Assembly: GCA_051530055.1 (NCBI GenBank)
Contig: CM121343.1
Coordinates: forward strand, 4,774,001-4,838,000
Reading direction: 5' to 3'
Source of the DNA: Neoechinorhynchus agilis
Taxonomy: Eukaryota > Acanthocephala
Length of the DNA stretch: 64,000 nucleotides
A program made the position numbers and the translations under genes. Numbering within the stretch: the first letter of the stretch is position 1; each line of letters starts with the position of its first letter. Below, piece after piece: positions 1-10,999 of the stretch. Below the pieces are notes generated by a model. The model worked only from the letters and a program-made list of their open reading frames with translations. It did no database searches and was not told the origin of the DNA.

Positions 1-1425
1 ATTTGTTGGAAATGCGTCTTGTCTAAAAGACTGCGAATACGTCGACGATTATTTGGGACTTGGTGTCACAAGCAGAGGATAAGCAGCCTGGAGTACTTAA
101 TGGTTCTAAAATTACTGCGTAGGAGTATGATATTGTGACTTTGATAAAAGGTAACCATGGAAAAAACGAAAACAATTCATCTTCAGTAACTACAAAGCAA
201 GCTAGGGTCGAACGAAAGGTAGACGAAACAGCTGAACGAGTAGGATAAAAGCAAAAAGATAACAAATAACTACAGGAATATGAAGTCGACAAGAATGCCA
301 TCACAATCAATCAACCCTCAGATTTATTTCTGTAATGATACGCCTTCTCCATCCCGCCCATAATCCCTTGCCACTCTGAATTCGATTCATCGTGCCATGC
401 ACACCTCCCTCGAGGATATAAATCGCATTATTTTTTATTACTGGTATACCTGAATCTCCTGTCGCAGATCCTTCCGCTGCTGATGCACACCACCACAATA
501 TTCTTCGTATCACTCAACTCCTTTTCCCCAACTTGCATTCTGCGTTCCCCTCCCCGCCAACAACTGTTGTAAGCATTCCCTCCAAAAATCCCTCTAACCT
601 GCGCCCACGTCTTCTCAAAGTAACTTTCAACTCACCTCTTGACGAGCTGTCTCCTCATCACCAAAGGCGCACCTCAAGGTGCTGTGCTGTCACCACTTCC
701 TTTTAATGTTTCTTAAACGAACTTTAACCTCGCTCGTCCAGATCTGAACCTTTCTTATATGCCGACCATCTCACCTTCATCATTCAGTCACCACCTCACC
801 TCTCCTTAACCTCTAACGATACCACGCTCATCAAAGATTTGTGCACCAATCGAAAACTCCACCTGAAATTTACGAAATTCTTCGAGATGATCATCTGAAT
901 CTCCCACAAATCCATATTCTACCCCAAGCTTCATAATGCCATCCTAAGAATCACCTCCAAATCCAATCGAATCCCAAATTTCCCCAAACACAATACCTTT
1001 AAAATTCGCCTCCTCAAAACCCTCCGCCATCTAGGAATCTGGTCGCCCAATCTCCGCAAATTTTACTTCAGCTTTATTTTACCCTCCCTCCCCTACGGTT
1101 ATCTCGTCTTTTGGAACCTTTTCCAATCACAAATCCGTCGTTTTGAATCGTTTCATGGAAGAGCATCTAAAATTTGCACAGTTGATTTTCATCCGTTCAC
1201 CGAATACCCTTATAAGATTTTCAACAAACAATCAAAACGCTTCTCAACTCTTCCTCTACAATTTTTACAACATTTTACTCCTCTTTTAACACGAGCACAG
1301 CACTCGCAATCCTAATTCCTTTCATCCTCCCTCAACCTCGATCCTTTATCTACCTAAGCTTCTTTTTTTCCATATTGCCCCATATTCACGGATATCATAG
1401 CCCGAAATAAAACTGAATAAAAAGC
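1..1425 (+). mobile_element. LINE copy A1 (CR1/L2-like), ORF1 joined to RT 3' end
   Basis: Internally deleted non-LTR retrotransposon. Bases 1-650 match, base for base over long stretches, the ORF1 part of the antisense copy at 41.2-41.8 kb: the same order of an acidic/Lys N-terminal stretch followed by an RRM-like segment ending in a 'RPRLLKVTF'-type motif. At about 660 the sequence jumps straight into reverse transcriptase: a GAPQGAVLSP motif, then YADHLTF (the usual YADD with D to H), then the thumb region. The 3' end carries AATAAA-like signals near 1407-1423. The 3' 230 bp recur at 4780-4990 and, inverted, at 31198-31465. Everything between ORF1 and RT motif PQG (endonuclease, RT fingers) is missing, and several frames are broken, so the copy is dead. 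Confidence 0.75.
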
Positions 1426-1426
1426 C

Positions 1427-1680
1427 TGTCAACGTCCTCTCTCACACGTCAACGTCCTCTCTCACGTCAACGTCCTCTCTCTCGTCAACGTTTAAAAACG
1501 TACCATTAGTTGGTCACCAACGATACAATCAACGTCGTCACACATCATCGAATATTTTCTTTGTCACACGATAAACACCGTCACAAGATCTAACGTCGTA
1601 AACAATTGCAAACTTGCAAACAAATCTGTGAGCATCAACGTCGTTACACGATCAACGTCGTCGCACGATCTAACGTCATA
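1427..1680 (+). repeat. Short tandem repeats in leader of LINE B
   Basis: Bases 1427-1491 hold four imperfect copies of a unit GTCAACGTCCTCTCTCAC (about 17-21 bp). Downstream to 1680 come spaced AACGTCGT/CACACGATC motifs in several copies. The block sits directly between the 3' end of LINE copy A1 and the first ATG of LINE B at 1695, so it may be the 5' leader or promoter repeat of LINE B. That role is an inference from position. Confidence 0.6.
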
Positions 1681-1685
1681 AACAC

Positions 1686-2674
1686 TTGAAAAAAATGCCG
1701 AGGTCAAAGCGTCCAACCACCAAGCTCGTTCCCTGCGACATGGACGATTGCCCGGTTACAACTCAAATATTCGTCACAAATACTTGGGCAGTAGGCCGGA
1801 AATTTATTTGCGGTTCCTGTACTGCCGCCTTGCTCAAACCGTGTTCTCCGGTTTCCCCCCTTCCCAATAAGTACTCAAACACTAACCACTCCCAAACCCC
1901 TAAACCCCATCCCCGTCCATCTTCAGTTTCCCCACCCCAAACCTCCTCTTCTCCCTCGCTTCGCTCTTTAAATACTGTCCACCCACCCTTTGCTGTCGGC
2001 GCCGTCCAAGACTCCTCTCCACACTCTAATTCGACTTTTCTTCAACAATATTCTCCCCTCCTTAATACCGTTCCTATCATCTCTCATACCCCTTTTCCCT
2101 CGTCCCTGCACTCTAAGTCTCACTCTGCTCCACCATTAAAACGGAACCCCCCTTCCTCCTCGGCCTCATCTAAATCCTCCACCTCCTCTCTAGCACCCCG
2201 TACTGCTAGAAAAACCATAAACCTCTCCCATCCTTCTACGATTACGTTTCAACATTAGCCCCATCAAAACCTACAACCTTCTCTCCTGTACCTCGATTTT
2301 CTAGTAAAAAGCACACACCCCTACCATCCTTCAACGACTACGTTAAGCATCCCTCGCCTCGTGAATTAACTCCTCCTAAACCCCTCTCATCCTTGCCACC
2401 CCTAAAACCACTATTCCGCACCCTACCAAATCAGGAAATTTTCGCTTCGCCCATCAGAAGCGAAAAATACCTCGGACGCTCACACTACCTCACTTCTTAC
2501 CACCACCTCTTCAACTGCCAATATCCTCTTTCCCCCCGAGTTCATCCCGCATGCACAGTTCCCACCCCTGTGCTCCCTACACTCAAATCACCCCTTACTA
2601 TAGTGTCCACCCACGAATCCATTACCCCCGAACTAACCCATCGGTCAACTCCCATCCCTTCTCTCTCTGCGTAG
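1686..2674 (+). CDS. LINE B ORF1, Cys-rich N-terminus and Pro/Ser-rich tail (interrupted)
   Basis: ORF1 of a CR1/L2-group LINE. It opens with a basic MPRSKRP start at 1695 and a zinc-finger-like Cys set (CDMDDC, then ICGSC, then KPC) that suggests a PHD- or ribbon-like nucleic-acid binding module. A long Pro/Ser/Thr-rich linker follows. The first frame runs to 2258; similar composition continues in another frame at 2393-2674, so ORF1 is interrupted. The coding strand is very rich in C and T, unlike the AT-rich surroundings. ORF1 proteins of this class bind element RNA. Function here is inferred from position upstream of the endonuclease. Confidence 0.55.
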
Positions 2675-2692
2675 CTTCAACCCTCTGCGTCA

Positions 2693-3292
2693 GTGCCCAC
2701 CCCTCATGTCCCTTCTAAATATCCCTTTCTAATAATCTTTTATTCTAACATCCGCAGCCTCCTCCCCAAACTGGATGAGCGCAACGCCGACATCCTTGTA
2801 ATTACGGAAATATGGCTCTCACCCCATAGCAAATTATCTGCCTTCCTTCCAAACCTTCAAGCTTTTCACTTCACAACGGACTTCCGAAACGAGGGAGGCA
2901 TATCGATCTTCATCCGCGCTTCTCTCCCTTACCATTGCTCTTCACCCTACCTTTTTATCTCCAACGATCTTGAATGGCTACACATCCAACTTGATCTCCC
3001 GCTCCGCAATGGCCAACGTCAGATCTCTATCGCTGGCCTTTATCGCCCTCCTTCCTCATACATCCCCAACACGCTTCAACAAATAGACCGCCTATTTACT
3101 GACCTACTTTCCACTTCCTCAGATCACTTCATCATATTGGGCGATTTTAACAAACTGCCGATCCTGCCCTCGCTCTCTCATCTCTCCCAACTCGTTACTT
3201 TCCCCACACGCTTCTCCTCCCGCCTTGATAAATGTTCTCAAACATCAGGCAATACTCGTGCACTACCAAACTCCCCGGATCGCCTCATCTGA
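2693..3292 (+). CDS. LINE B apurinic-type (APE) endonuclease domain
   Basis: N-terminal half of ORF2. Visible motifs in order: SNIRSLLPKLDE near the start, DILVITEIWLS (the family's 'TE.W' catalytic Glu), a GGISIFIR segment, GLYRPPSS, then ILGDFN (catalytic Asp/Asn) and VTFPTR. The expected 'SDH' motif (SDHYSI) is present but lies in the overlapping frame that starts at 3225, so a frameshift separates the end of this domain from the rest of ORF2. The APE domain nicks target DNA to prime reverse transcription in LINEs. Start is not certain because the protein should be translated from an ORF2 start that I cannot fix. Confidence 0.8.
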   Translation: MPTPHVPSKYPFLIIFYSNIRSLLPKLDERNADILVITEIWLSPHSKLSAFLPNLQAFHFTTDFRNEGGISIFIRASLPYHCSSPYLFISNDLEWLHIQLDLPLRNGQRQISIAGLYRPPSSYIPNTLQQIDRLFTDLLSTSSDHFIILGDFNKLPILPSLSHLSQLVTFPTRFSSRLDKCSQTSGNTRALPNSPDRLI

Positions 3293-4640
3293 CCATTATT
3301 CCATCCTTCTCTCCCCCTCATCACCTCAAAAACGTTCCTTTTCCGACCCCTACGTTGTCTGGGATAAACGTGATCATCATACCCAATCCTTTGCTGCATG
3401 TGTCAATTCTATTATCACGCAGAACTGCCCTACCATCTTTGGCACCGACCCCTCGACTGCAATGGGCTCTTTGTTAAATCTAATAGAATCTGCGATGAAG
3501 ACCTCCTTTCCTCGCAAAACAATACGAATTTCGAACCGCGACCCTCTATGGTTCTCGCCTTTTCTAAAAACCCGTCAAATCCAGGTGACCAAAGCTTTCC
3601 GATCATGTAATCCTGTTTGCCCCTCCCTCCACTCCGCACTGACAAAACGCACCTGTATAGCCCGCAAATTATTCCTCTTATCTCGTCTCTCGTCCGTCCC
3701 CAATCAAAACTGGTGGCGTGAAATAAAAAATGTCACTGGTATTGGAGGGGTCCCCCAAGGCGCCGTACTTTCCCCTCTGCTCTTTGACATTTTTCTAAAT
3801 GACCTCCATCCCCTCGCTCCCCCTACGAAATATTTTCTCTATGCAGATGACCTCATAGTCATTACCATCGCATTTCCCTCTCTCTCCCTCTCCACAACCA
3901 TGGACGAGCTCAACCATCTCATTTCCTCGCTCTCGACCCTAAACCTCTCCCTAAACTTATCCAAATCTTTTGAGCTTGTCCCCCACATTTCCAAACGCAA
4001 TCTTATCCCCGCGCCTCTCCCTCTCCCTATCCAAAGCTCCTCCTCTCTCCGAATACTGGGCCTGATTTTACAAGAAAATCTTAAATGGGATGCCCACATT
4101 TCATTTACGCTCTCTAAAGCAAACCCTCGTCTTTACCTTCTCAAACTCCTCCGGCGTCTCGACGTATCCCCTAAATACCTTGCCCACTTTTATCTCTCTG
4201 CCATCCTCTCTATCCTTACATACGCTTTCCCCACTTTCCTCACCCTTTCCGTCAAAGCTCTCCATTCCCTCGAAACCTTCCACAGAGAGCAGCGAGAATA
4301 TGCGGGACTTCACTCCCTCCCCTCGACGCCCACCTCCACTCCATTTTCTACAAAAACGCCCTCCGTCTTCTTCAACCCCCTCCACAATTTTCTTCCCTCA
4401 TCTCTAAATACTCTTCCCTCATAAACACCCGGAACACAAACCTTTTTCATACCCCCTCGCTCGTACCACCCTCTACCAAAAATCTTTCCTCCCACAAGCC
4501 CAATCCTTCCTTAATAAACGGAGAACAGGGAAAGATTCTCAATCGGTCATCTCCTGTACAAAACCTCCGATCGCACACTAACACCCCTTCAAAGAAAAAG
4601 TCCCACCTCCCTTGCCTTCAACATCCGTCATCCAGACCTG
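3225..4640 (+). pseudogene. LINE B reverse transcriptase remnant and 3' end
   Basis: Continuation of ORF2 in a second frame, open 3225-4424. It shows SDHYSI (end of endonuclease), a linker with NWWREIKNVTG near 3712-3740, then abruptly GVPQGAVLSPLLFDIFLNDL and YADDLIV near 3838-3860, followed by the thumb (LRILGLILQENLKWDAHIS). The RT finger and first palm motifs that should lie between WWREIK and PQG, roughly 200 residues in full elements, are absent, so the protein could not be a working polymerase. CT-rich coding composition continues to about 4640. Related to LINE A but clearly a different subfamily. Confidence 0.75.
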
Positions 4641-4779
4641 GCAAGTGTGTGGATCGTGCATTTCTTACATTAATACACGTGTTTATATAAACTCTTCTCG
4701 ACTCGAATAACCAAATACCTTCCCCCATTCGACCGAACTGGTTATAAACTTCAAAATGAACAGCCACATTCATTTAGTC

Positions 4780-4995
4780 TATCGGAATCTTACCCTCCCT
4801 CACCTACGGTTATCCCTTCTTTTGGAACCTTTCTCCATCTAAAATCCGTCATTTTGAAACGTTTCATAGAAGAGCATCTAAAATTTGCACAGTTGATTTT
4901 CATCCGTTCACCGAATATCTGTATCAGATTTTCAACAAACAATCAAAACGCCTCACAACCCTTCCTGTACAATTTTTGCAACATCACAAATCCGT
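4780..4995 (+). mobile_element. LINE A 3' fragment
   Basis: About 215 bp closely matching 1075-1290 of LINE copy A1, including the GAAGAGCATCTAAAATTTGC stretch. 5'-truncated as usual for LINE insertions. It lies just downstream of a pyrimidine-rich piece (4700-4780) resembling the LINE C tails at 30.6 and 37.1 kb. Confidence 0.75.
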
Positions 4996-5194
4996 CTCCG
5001 CAATCTTTTTTAAATAGTTTATGGTTATCAAAAATTTGGTGTCTTTTATCCCCATCTTAGCATCTGCAAATAAGTGAAGGTGGGCTCTGCTTTTTTAGGA
5101 TAATATTGGATAAAGATTCAAATAACACGGATGGTAGATCAGTGGCGTATCTAGCGACTATCAGAGACGGAATCTAAATAATTCAATTTACTTG

Positions 5195-5400
5195 TGAACA
5201 CAGTTTCATGTTGAGGATTGCATTCGGGTGGTAGGATATGTTATTATTTAGGTTGCTTGTCGACGACACCCGTGGGAGATCGCGTTAAAGACAAATATAT
5301 TTCGACTGATTGAATTAACAATAGTAGTTTAAATCAGTCGAAATATACATTCGTCTTTAACGATCACTTCCGGGTGTCAACATACGACCTAAACAATAAC
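5195..5400 (+). repeat. Foldback element, GTCGAC-CCC family
   Basis: Inverted repeat with arms about 5240-5312 and 5328-5395 (TTAAAGAC...TTTCGACTGATT against AATCAGTCGAAAT...GTCTTTAA). The outer ends read TTATTTAGGTTGCTTGTCGAC and, inverted, GTCAACATACGACCTAAA. Related single arms occur at 36885-36990 and 57280-57410, and a short end at 31783-31812. No coding content; probably a non-autonomous foldback or MITE-like element. Confidence 0.65.
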
Positions 5401-5964
5401 AGAGTTTCAGATCGGAATGCAAGGTGGATAAGGCTTTAAATTTTGCTAAAAAAGGAGTCAGATGGGAAAACGACCCGCGCCTGATCCCTAGCCTAATTGT
5501 GCGAGTTCTTTCTATATATTTCTAACTCTAAATGTAGCAGGTAAAAACTGACGGACTTGTGATCAATCCGACACTCATTCTTGTACTTGGATCAACTCTT
5601 ACGGAATTTCCGATAAAATGTATCAGAAGAAGGACAATGTGCGTGTTGTTAAATTAATTTTTATTTTGTATATGTGGCCGTGTTTAAATTAATAACCGGT
5701 ATGAAATTACGCCACTTGAACATTTTATGATTTTTTAACGTTTATTAAAGGTAAAAAATGCCGCAGCCACGAGTTTCGCTCTCGTATCAATGAAGGGTGA
5801 CCACCGGAACGTGAAAAAATCTAATGTTCATGACCTTAAAAGGAAAACCGGCTGTCTTCAGAATAACACCAATCACAGAAACTTGTGAGTTTTTGAAGTG
5901 GGTTTTAATGAACGCACGGACTAATTATTCCGCCTGTATTATTGTTGGCCAGACAAAATTTTTT
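5401..5964. other. No gene recognised
   Basis: AT-rich sequence between the foldback and the PTCD2-like stop codon. It would include the 3' UTR of that minus-strand gene. No coherent coding pattern, repeat or RNA gene is seen. Confidence 0.5.
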
Positions 5965-8016
5965 TTATTTATTTCTTGTATTTGGGACAATATCAAGATC
6001 ATCATCTTCAATCGATGGCGGTCTGTTGGATGTTGGGTTGGAATATGACCTAATAACACTTGGAGGTTGTCCGCTAAGTTGCGATCTGATAGGTGGCCTC
6101 ATGGGAGGTGGCGGAGTGGCTCCCTGTTTTGAATACGGATACTGGAAATATCGTGTTTGAGACTGTTGATCGAACTGCTGTTGAGGAGTTTGTTGATAAG
6201 ATGGAGAATAATACGAAGGTGGCGAATATTGTTGCTGTTGATATTGCGGGGCCGGTGGGCGATTCATAAGGGGCCTAAATCTGGGTCTAAATTCCTGTTG
6301 TGGTCCATCTATTGGAGGCAGCGGCTGATAATAGTTATGTTGTCCGCTTTGGTGTTGCATATTATTGGCGTAAGGCTGAGCGTTTTGTTGTTCACGAGCT
6401 TGTCCAAAATACACCCGATTCAATGGAGTAAGCAAAAACGTCTCAAGATCAGTGACGCACATATTTTGACCATTATATACTTGTCGTACGAGCTCGTCTA
6501 ATCTTTGTTGGTATTCAGGCTGACTTTCTACAGCCTTCCTCATATGTTTCATTACAATGGGATAAACATGTTGGTTAAATCTCCTAGAAGGCTGGGTCAT
6601 TTCGGTTTGGTTGATCCTTTGTGTAGTCGGCTGGATAATCAATTTTACCATTTGAAATGCTTCATCCAGTCGACCGAGGTCAGCAAAACAAAGAGCTTTC
6701 AAATTCCGAACAAGAGGGGCAGATCCTTGTTTTATATAACCGCAAAACTCAAGGCCAACATCCGGATGACTTTGTTTAATTGCCAACACAACAGCCATAC
6801 CCACCGTTCGCATCGTAAAATTGCAACCCTTTTGGCCGCATACTGTCAAGATCTCCTCTAACTTTTTGAACGATTGGGCAGTGTTCAGTATGCACAGTGC
6901 TTCAACCACCAACATGAGCACATCAGATGGAACGGCCATTCCATTTGCTGTCACAAATCCCCGTTTTAACGCAGTTTCGAATACTTTAACTATGGCAAAA
7001 AATTTCATCATTTTCAATAGAACACTATTGAGTATTTAAAACTAAATTTTCTATTAAGACTCAAAGAATGATGAAGTATTCCACTTTTCTTACGAAATTC
7101 AAATCGACAAACAGCGATGGAACCGCACCTAGAGCCAATGGTTTTGATATTCAATCAATCAATTCTAAATCCCATTGAAAAATCGGCATTGTTTAGCAAA
7201 TCTGATGAAACACATCAAATAGCTGCACTACCTTTATTAGGAAATAATTTATACTATATTTCTCAACTGAGCCTTTGGCTCGCGCCTTTCGTCTGAATAA
7301 ATTATTATCTAAAGCTCTTACATCTTTTTGAGACTGGACATCTAACCTTGCAAACGAAGCGCGCCGAAAGCTCTCTCTATGTACCCAATTCTACCTTTTT
7401 GAATCAATGAAAATTTTTGAGCTACATCATTATAGCGTTTTTGCTCCATCAGATGGTTACAGATGATAAGAGCGGAAGCGGAATCCTCGCAAAACTTACC
7501 TACCTGCGGGCTCGTAAATACTTCAACGGCGCGATCTGTCTTTCCGAGAAATGTAAGCATTCGCATTAAAGGCGGACCAAATCGGTAATTTGAAAATGCC
7601 ACATTTTGTTTTCGATGAGACTCAATCGCTCTTATAACTGCTTCTATTTCCGCGTCATTTTCCGCGATATAAAGCATATTTTTAATATCTTCGGTAAAAA
7701 TCTGAACCTGTTCATCTTGGACAAAGCGTTTCCGTAAAGCTTGACCGCTCGTAGCACCCATCCGTATAGCGGTTAGTTCCCGTATACGGGCATATTGGTC
7801 CATCCCCACACCCGCTGCAGTGAACGCAGTCCGGCTGAGTACACATGGCACGCCGAAGTAGGCCGACCGTCCGGCCATGCGGGCTAATATGAAGCTCGTC
7901 GAGAATCTCATGGCTGCGGACATTTTGGTTGGTCGGAAAGCGATCTGCAAGTCGACGGGTGGCGTTTCTTTCGTTTTGTTACATGACGAGAGAATGTGTG
8001 ACATCATGGAATTCAC
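5965..8016 (-). CDS. ptcd2: PTCD2-like pentatricopeptide protein, two exons
   Basis: Exon 1 is 8016-7347 and exon 2 is 6989-5965. The intron 7346-6990 has a GT donor (CAAG|GTTAGA) and a TTTGCCATAG acceptor, and joining restores one frame (RLQ-V-KVFETALKRG), about 564 codons. The stretch NYRFGPPLMRMLTFLGKTDR and the following helices resemble PTCD2 (its EYKFGPLFVRL region). Known family members are mitochondrial PPR proteins needed for cytochrome b mRNA processing. The N-terminus from the internal Met at residue 32 (MSAAMRFSTSFILARMAGR) is basic and hydroxylated, like a mitochondrial presequence, so translation may begin there. The last about 140 residues are Gln/Pro/Tyr-rich low complexity, not expected in the family. 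Confidence 0.8.
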
Positions 8017-8289
8017 CTCGAATTGCGGTTAGAAGGTAGATTTTAAAGAACTCGCGGATCTTAAATGCGATTCATTTAGGCACAATCTTGTGCCTTTATC
8101 GAGTTTGTTTGAAAACGAACGTTGTAATTGTGCCGAAATATCGGATTTATAATAAAAAAATTCAATTTCTTCGCCATAAAACAACCAATATGAACAGTCC
8201 AATCTTCAAACTCATGGGTCGTCGATTTCTCCTGTATCTGGATTAAGACTTCTGGAATTGTCAAACCCGAATTACTGCATTAGCTCATT

Positions 8290-8520
8290 CGCGTAATCCC
8301 AATTCATTTCATCCTCCCTCTACCTCCGCTCCCTTTTCCATACTGCCCCGAAAAAAGATCCAAGCTCTCCTGACACAATAACCGCCGGCGAACCCGTAAT
8401 CCACTCCAAAATCAACAACCGCATTCATTTAACAAATCTGAACCGTCCGAATGTTTATTAAAACCCAAACGGGGACATGGGTCCTATTCTTCTTTGTGGA
8501 TTAACAAATAAGCGTGTTAA
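8290..8520 (+). mobile_element. LINE C 3' tail
   Basis: 3'-UTR-like sequence sharing TCCACTCCAAAATCAACA, a GTTTAT(T/G)A..ACATGGGTCCTATTC block and the end AACAAATAAGCGTGTTA with copies at 30525-30803 and 37080-37312. A further partial copy lies at 12060-12215. No coding region is attached, so the parent LINE clade is not known. Confidence 0.6.
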
Positions 8521-8999
8521 TATAATTGAATTCTCAGTGGAAGGTGACCATTGTCCCATTGACTATTTGTCTCAAACTTGCTATCGACTTGCTTTTGGGA
8601 GTGGGTGGCTCTAATAGTAACAAATATCTGCCTTTTTTTGAAATTTATAAATAAGAGATATTATTGTGTGGATAAACTTGAATTTTTACAAAAAGAAATT
8701 TGAAATAAAAGACAATAAGATCGAATGGCTTGTAATAAAAGAGTGAATGATTTGAAAGGTTATGTTGTATCAAATAAATCTTTTGTATATTTTTTTCATA
8801 TTGAGTTCTATACGAAGAGTTCAAAAAATTTCCGGTCTTAAGCGGTATTCGTGCTAAATAGATGATTTTATAAGAAAAACAATTAATTCTGCGACGCTTT
8901 TAATTGGTATGTAATAATCGCCCAGATGGAATTTTTGGGGCCCAGACAATTTCATAATGAGGGAATATCATTTATGAGTAAGTAAAGTCGAGAATCTCT
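8521..8999. other. No gene recognised
   Basis: AT-rich spacer between LINE scraps. No coding pattern, repeat or RNA gene is visible. Confidence 0.5.
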
Positions 9000-9190
9000 T
9001 CCGAACGACATCCTACGAGTAACCTCCCAAAGAATTCTGGGTATTCAATTTCAATCAAATTTGTAATGGGACTCGCACGTTACACTTTTCCTAGAACGCA
9101 ATACCTTTAAAATTTATACCCTCAAACGCCTACGCCATTTAGGAGTCCTTTCGTCCACTCTTTCCGCCGGTATCATCTCCTTAGAGATAT
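9000..9190 (+). mobile_element. LINE A reverse transcriptase thumb fragment
   Basis: Matches LINE copy A1 at about 935-1070: AATACCTTTAAAATT and a CTACGCCATTTAGGAGTCC block (CTCCGCCATCTAGGAATCT in A1). A short, diverged internal fragment without the 3' end. Confidence 0.6.
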
Positions 9191-9469
9191 AACTGGCTTT
9201 CGATGTGTTATAAGTAACTACAAAGCTATGTTTGTTTTCTACCATAATTCATTATTTGGGACACCCATAACTTCACTATAAAAATGTTGATTTCCTGGGC
9301 GACCATCTTCACTAATATCTTCCTCATTTAGATCACTACTAAATATTTCCTTAGGATAATGCCTTATTTCCATCCCTTCCTCGGTATCCATTCTACTATC
9401 ATCCTCTATCTTACTATCATGTGATTTTTTAAATTGTTCAATCTCGAAATCGCTGGAGGTGCAGCCAGT

Positions 9470-9740
9470 GGTGCGGAAGGGAGAAAGGTACGAAAATATA
9501 TATGGATTTAGCAAGGGCCCACTATTTTGTCCCCTTCGGAGTAGAGACGTAACTCGGCACCCACTCTGCTCCAGGATCTCTCGAAGATATTGAAAGAAAC
9601 GACCGGCGACGCACGAGCAGGTGTATTCCTGCGACAAAATATTTCGCTTGCAGTACAACGAAGCAATGCTGCTAGCGTGATAGCGACAGTCGAAGAAGGA
9701 GAGAAGCTCCAATTTTGCGGACGGTGGTGATTGCACAGTT
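9470..9740 (+). mobile_element. RLE-type LINE, 3' coding end (family 2)
   Basis: Plus-strand translation gives AHYFVPFGVET and, in another frame, a GDARAGVFLRQNISLAVQR segment followed by NAASVIATVEEG. This is the C-terminal signature that follows the restriction-like endonuclease in R2/NeSL/CRE-type non-LTR elements; compare the GDMRSSSFLLQRISAAIQRG segment of the element at 62-63.5 kb. The piece is frameshifted and 5'-truncated. The 165-codon minus-strand frame over the same DNA is its shadow. It lies tail to tail with the next element. Confidence 0.7.
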
Positions 9741-9749
9741 TTGTCAAAA

Positions 9750-10170
9750 AAAATTTAGGAATTTTTCTTTATTTTTTTCGTCAATTTTTAGAGCGAGGGT
9801 TCTAACCGATTCTTATAATAATTTCACCTGTTGAACAAGCTCTTTAATATTTTTTAAAATTAATTGTTTATTTGAATCCGCATTGCTCATACGTTATGAT
9901 TGTTCGGTAGCTTCCTTGATGGCCGCGACATTGCCGCGTTGGACCGCCGCGCTGATTCGCAGCAGCAGGAAACTGCTGGAGCGCATATCGCTGGTGGCAT
10001 GTGCTCTCATCTTTCCCAGTCGGGAGAGGAAATAATCGGCTTCTTTTCCGAGGCGTCCCAGCGTTTCCACCGCAATCGGGATGAATATATATTGATGCCC
10101 ATCGAGCGAGGAGTACTTATGCCGCTTCTTTTCCTCGCTGAGGCTGGCGACTGCTCCTATTTTTGCGAGT
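9750..10170 (-). mobile_element. RLE-type LINE, 3' fragment (family 1)
   Basis: The reverse strand of 9895-10165 is nearly identical to 63280-63540: the AVASxSEEKKR start, HQYIFIPIAVET, KEADYFLSRLG and the RISAAVQRGN end. The coding part stops at about 9895 and an A-rich 3' UTR runs to a T-run (plus strand) at 9745-9770. 5'-truncated. It establishes that the 62-63.5 kb element belongs to a family with more than one copy nearby. Confidence 0.85.
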
Positions 10171-10311
10171 TTGAATTTGCGTATCCCTGATTTGGGTAAG
10201 TATGGGTAGTGAAACTCCTATTGATCAATTCATTTCTCCCTTGATTTGTCTTTTTCTCACTTCCCTTAAATATTTTATTGCCGCTGGGCAGTAACGCCGG
10301 AATGCCTCATG

Positions 10312-10975
10312 TTACCCTCCGCAATTACAGCATAATTTTTTGTCCTTTCTATTACAATGTGATGATAAATGAGATTCGGCACATATTCCGCACTTAATTT
10401 CATTTTTGCATTGGGTATAAATATGATCCCTCTTGGAACATTGTGTTAGAATGAAGTCATATATTGTTCTATCTTTTGGGAATGAAAACTTTATTAAATG
10501 AACCATAAACCCTTCGGAAGTTCCTTTTAATTTGTCTATTATATTTTGTGCCCGCCTCCTGGAGGTATTTGAGGATCCGGAGGAATGTACAAACTCTTAA
10601 CCGTGCATTAGAGACTATGTGGTTATATCACTTCTCTGATGTAATTGGTTTGGCTTTATGCCTAAATAAATAAGCCGGACAAGAAAGGGATTGACTAAAA
10701 TTGAATGATGACAACAATACCGGCTTGCCAGTAAAACTTAAAATACCTCGCATGAGAGGTACGTAAGGTGGCCTGTCCGGATTTTAGTGCGGATATTTAA
10801 TTAGCTTTAGGCCAGAAATACTTTTAAACCTCTTAAAATCTTCCTGCCGCATATTGTATGGCATTTTGAAAACCAATAAAGTTGATTTCCTTGAAATATC
10901 ATTGAATTCGACGGAATTTTCCTCAAACATTTTCGAAAACATCTTTAACCCCTCGTAGCTTACAAAGGATATCAA
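10312..10975 (-). mobile_element. I/Jockey-type LINE ORF1 (gag-like) fragment with zinc knuckles
   Basis: Two minus-strand frames. The upstream one (10975-10784) shows RKSTLLVFKMPYNMRQEDF, resembling the region just before the zinc knuckles in I/Jockey ORF1 proteins. The downstream one (10506-10312) has CSKRDHIYTQC, then CGICAESHLSSHC, then CCNCGG, the consecutive CCHC knuckles of that class. The two are separated at about 10536-10780 by a plus-strand SINE scrap and unassigned DNA, so the SINE probably inserted into the LINE. Such proteins package element RNA. Truncated at both sides. Confidence 0.65.
10536..10622 (+). mobile_element. SINE body fragment
   Basis: CGCCTCCTGGAGGTATTTGA followed by GGATCCGGAGGAATGTACAA matches the body of the SINE at 60.87 kb and the satellite unit. 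Head and tail are missing. Confidence 0.65.
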
Positions 10976-10999
10976 GAACGCTCATTTTGTCGCAAAACT

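Noticed and set aside
2393-2674. Separate host gene upstream of the LINE B endonuclease
   Set aside because: CT-rich composition and position show it is part of the LINE ORF1 region in a shifted frame.
9239-9736. 165-codon minus-strand ORF
   Set aside because: The plus strand of the same DNA encodes the C-terminus of an RLE-type LINE; the minus frame is a shadow.
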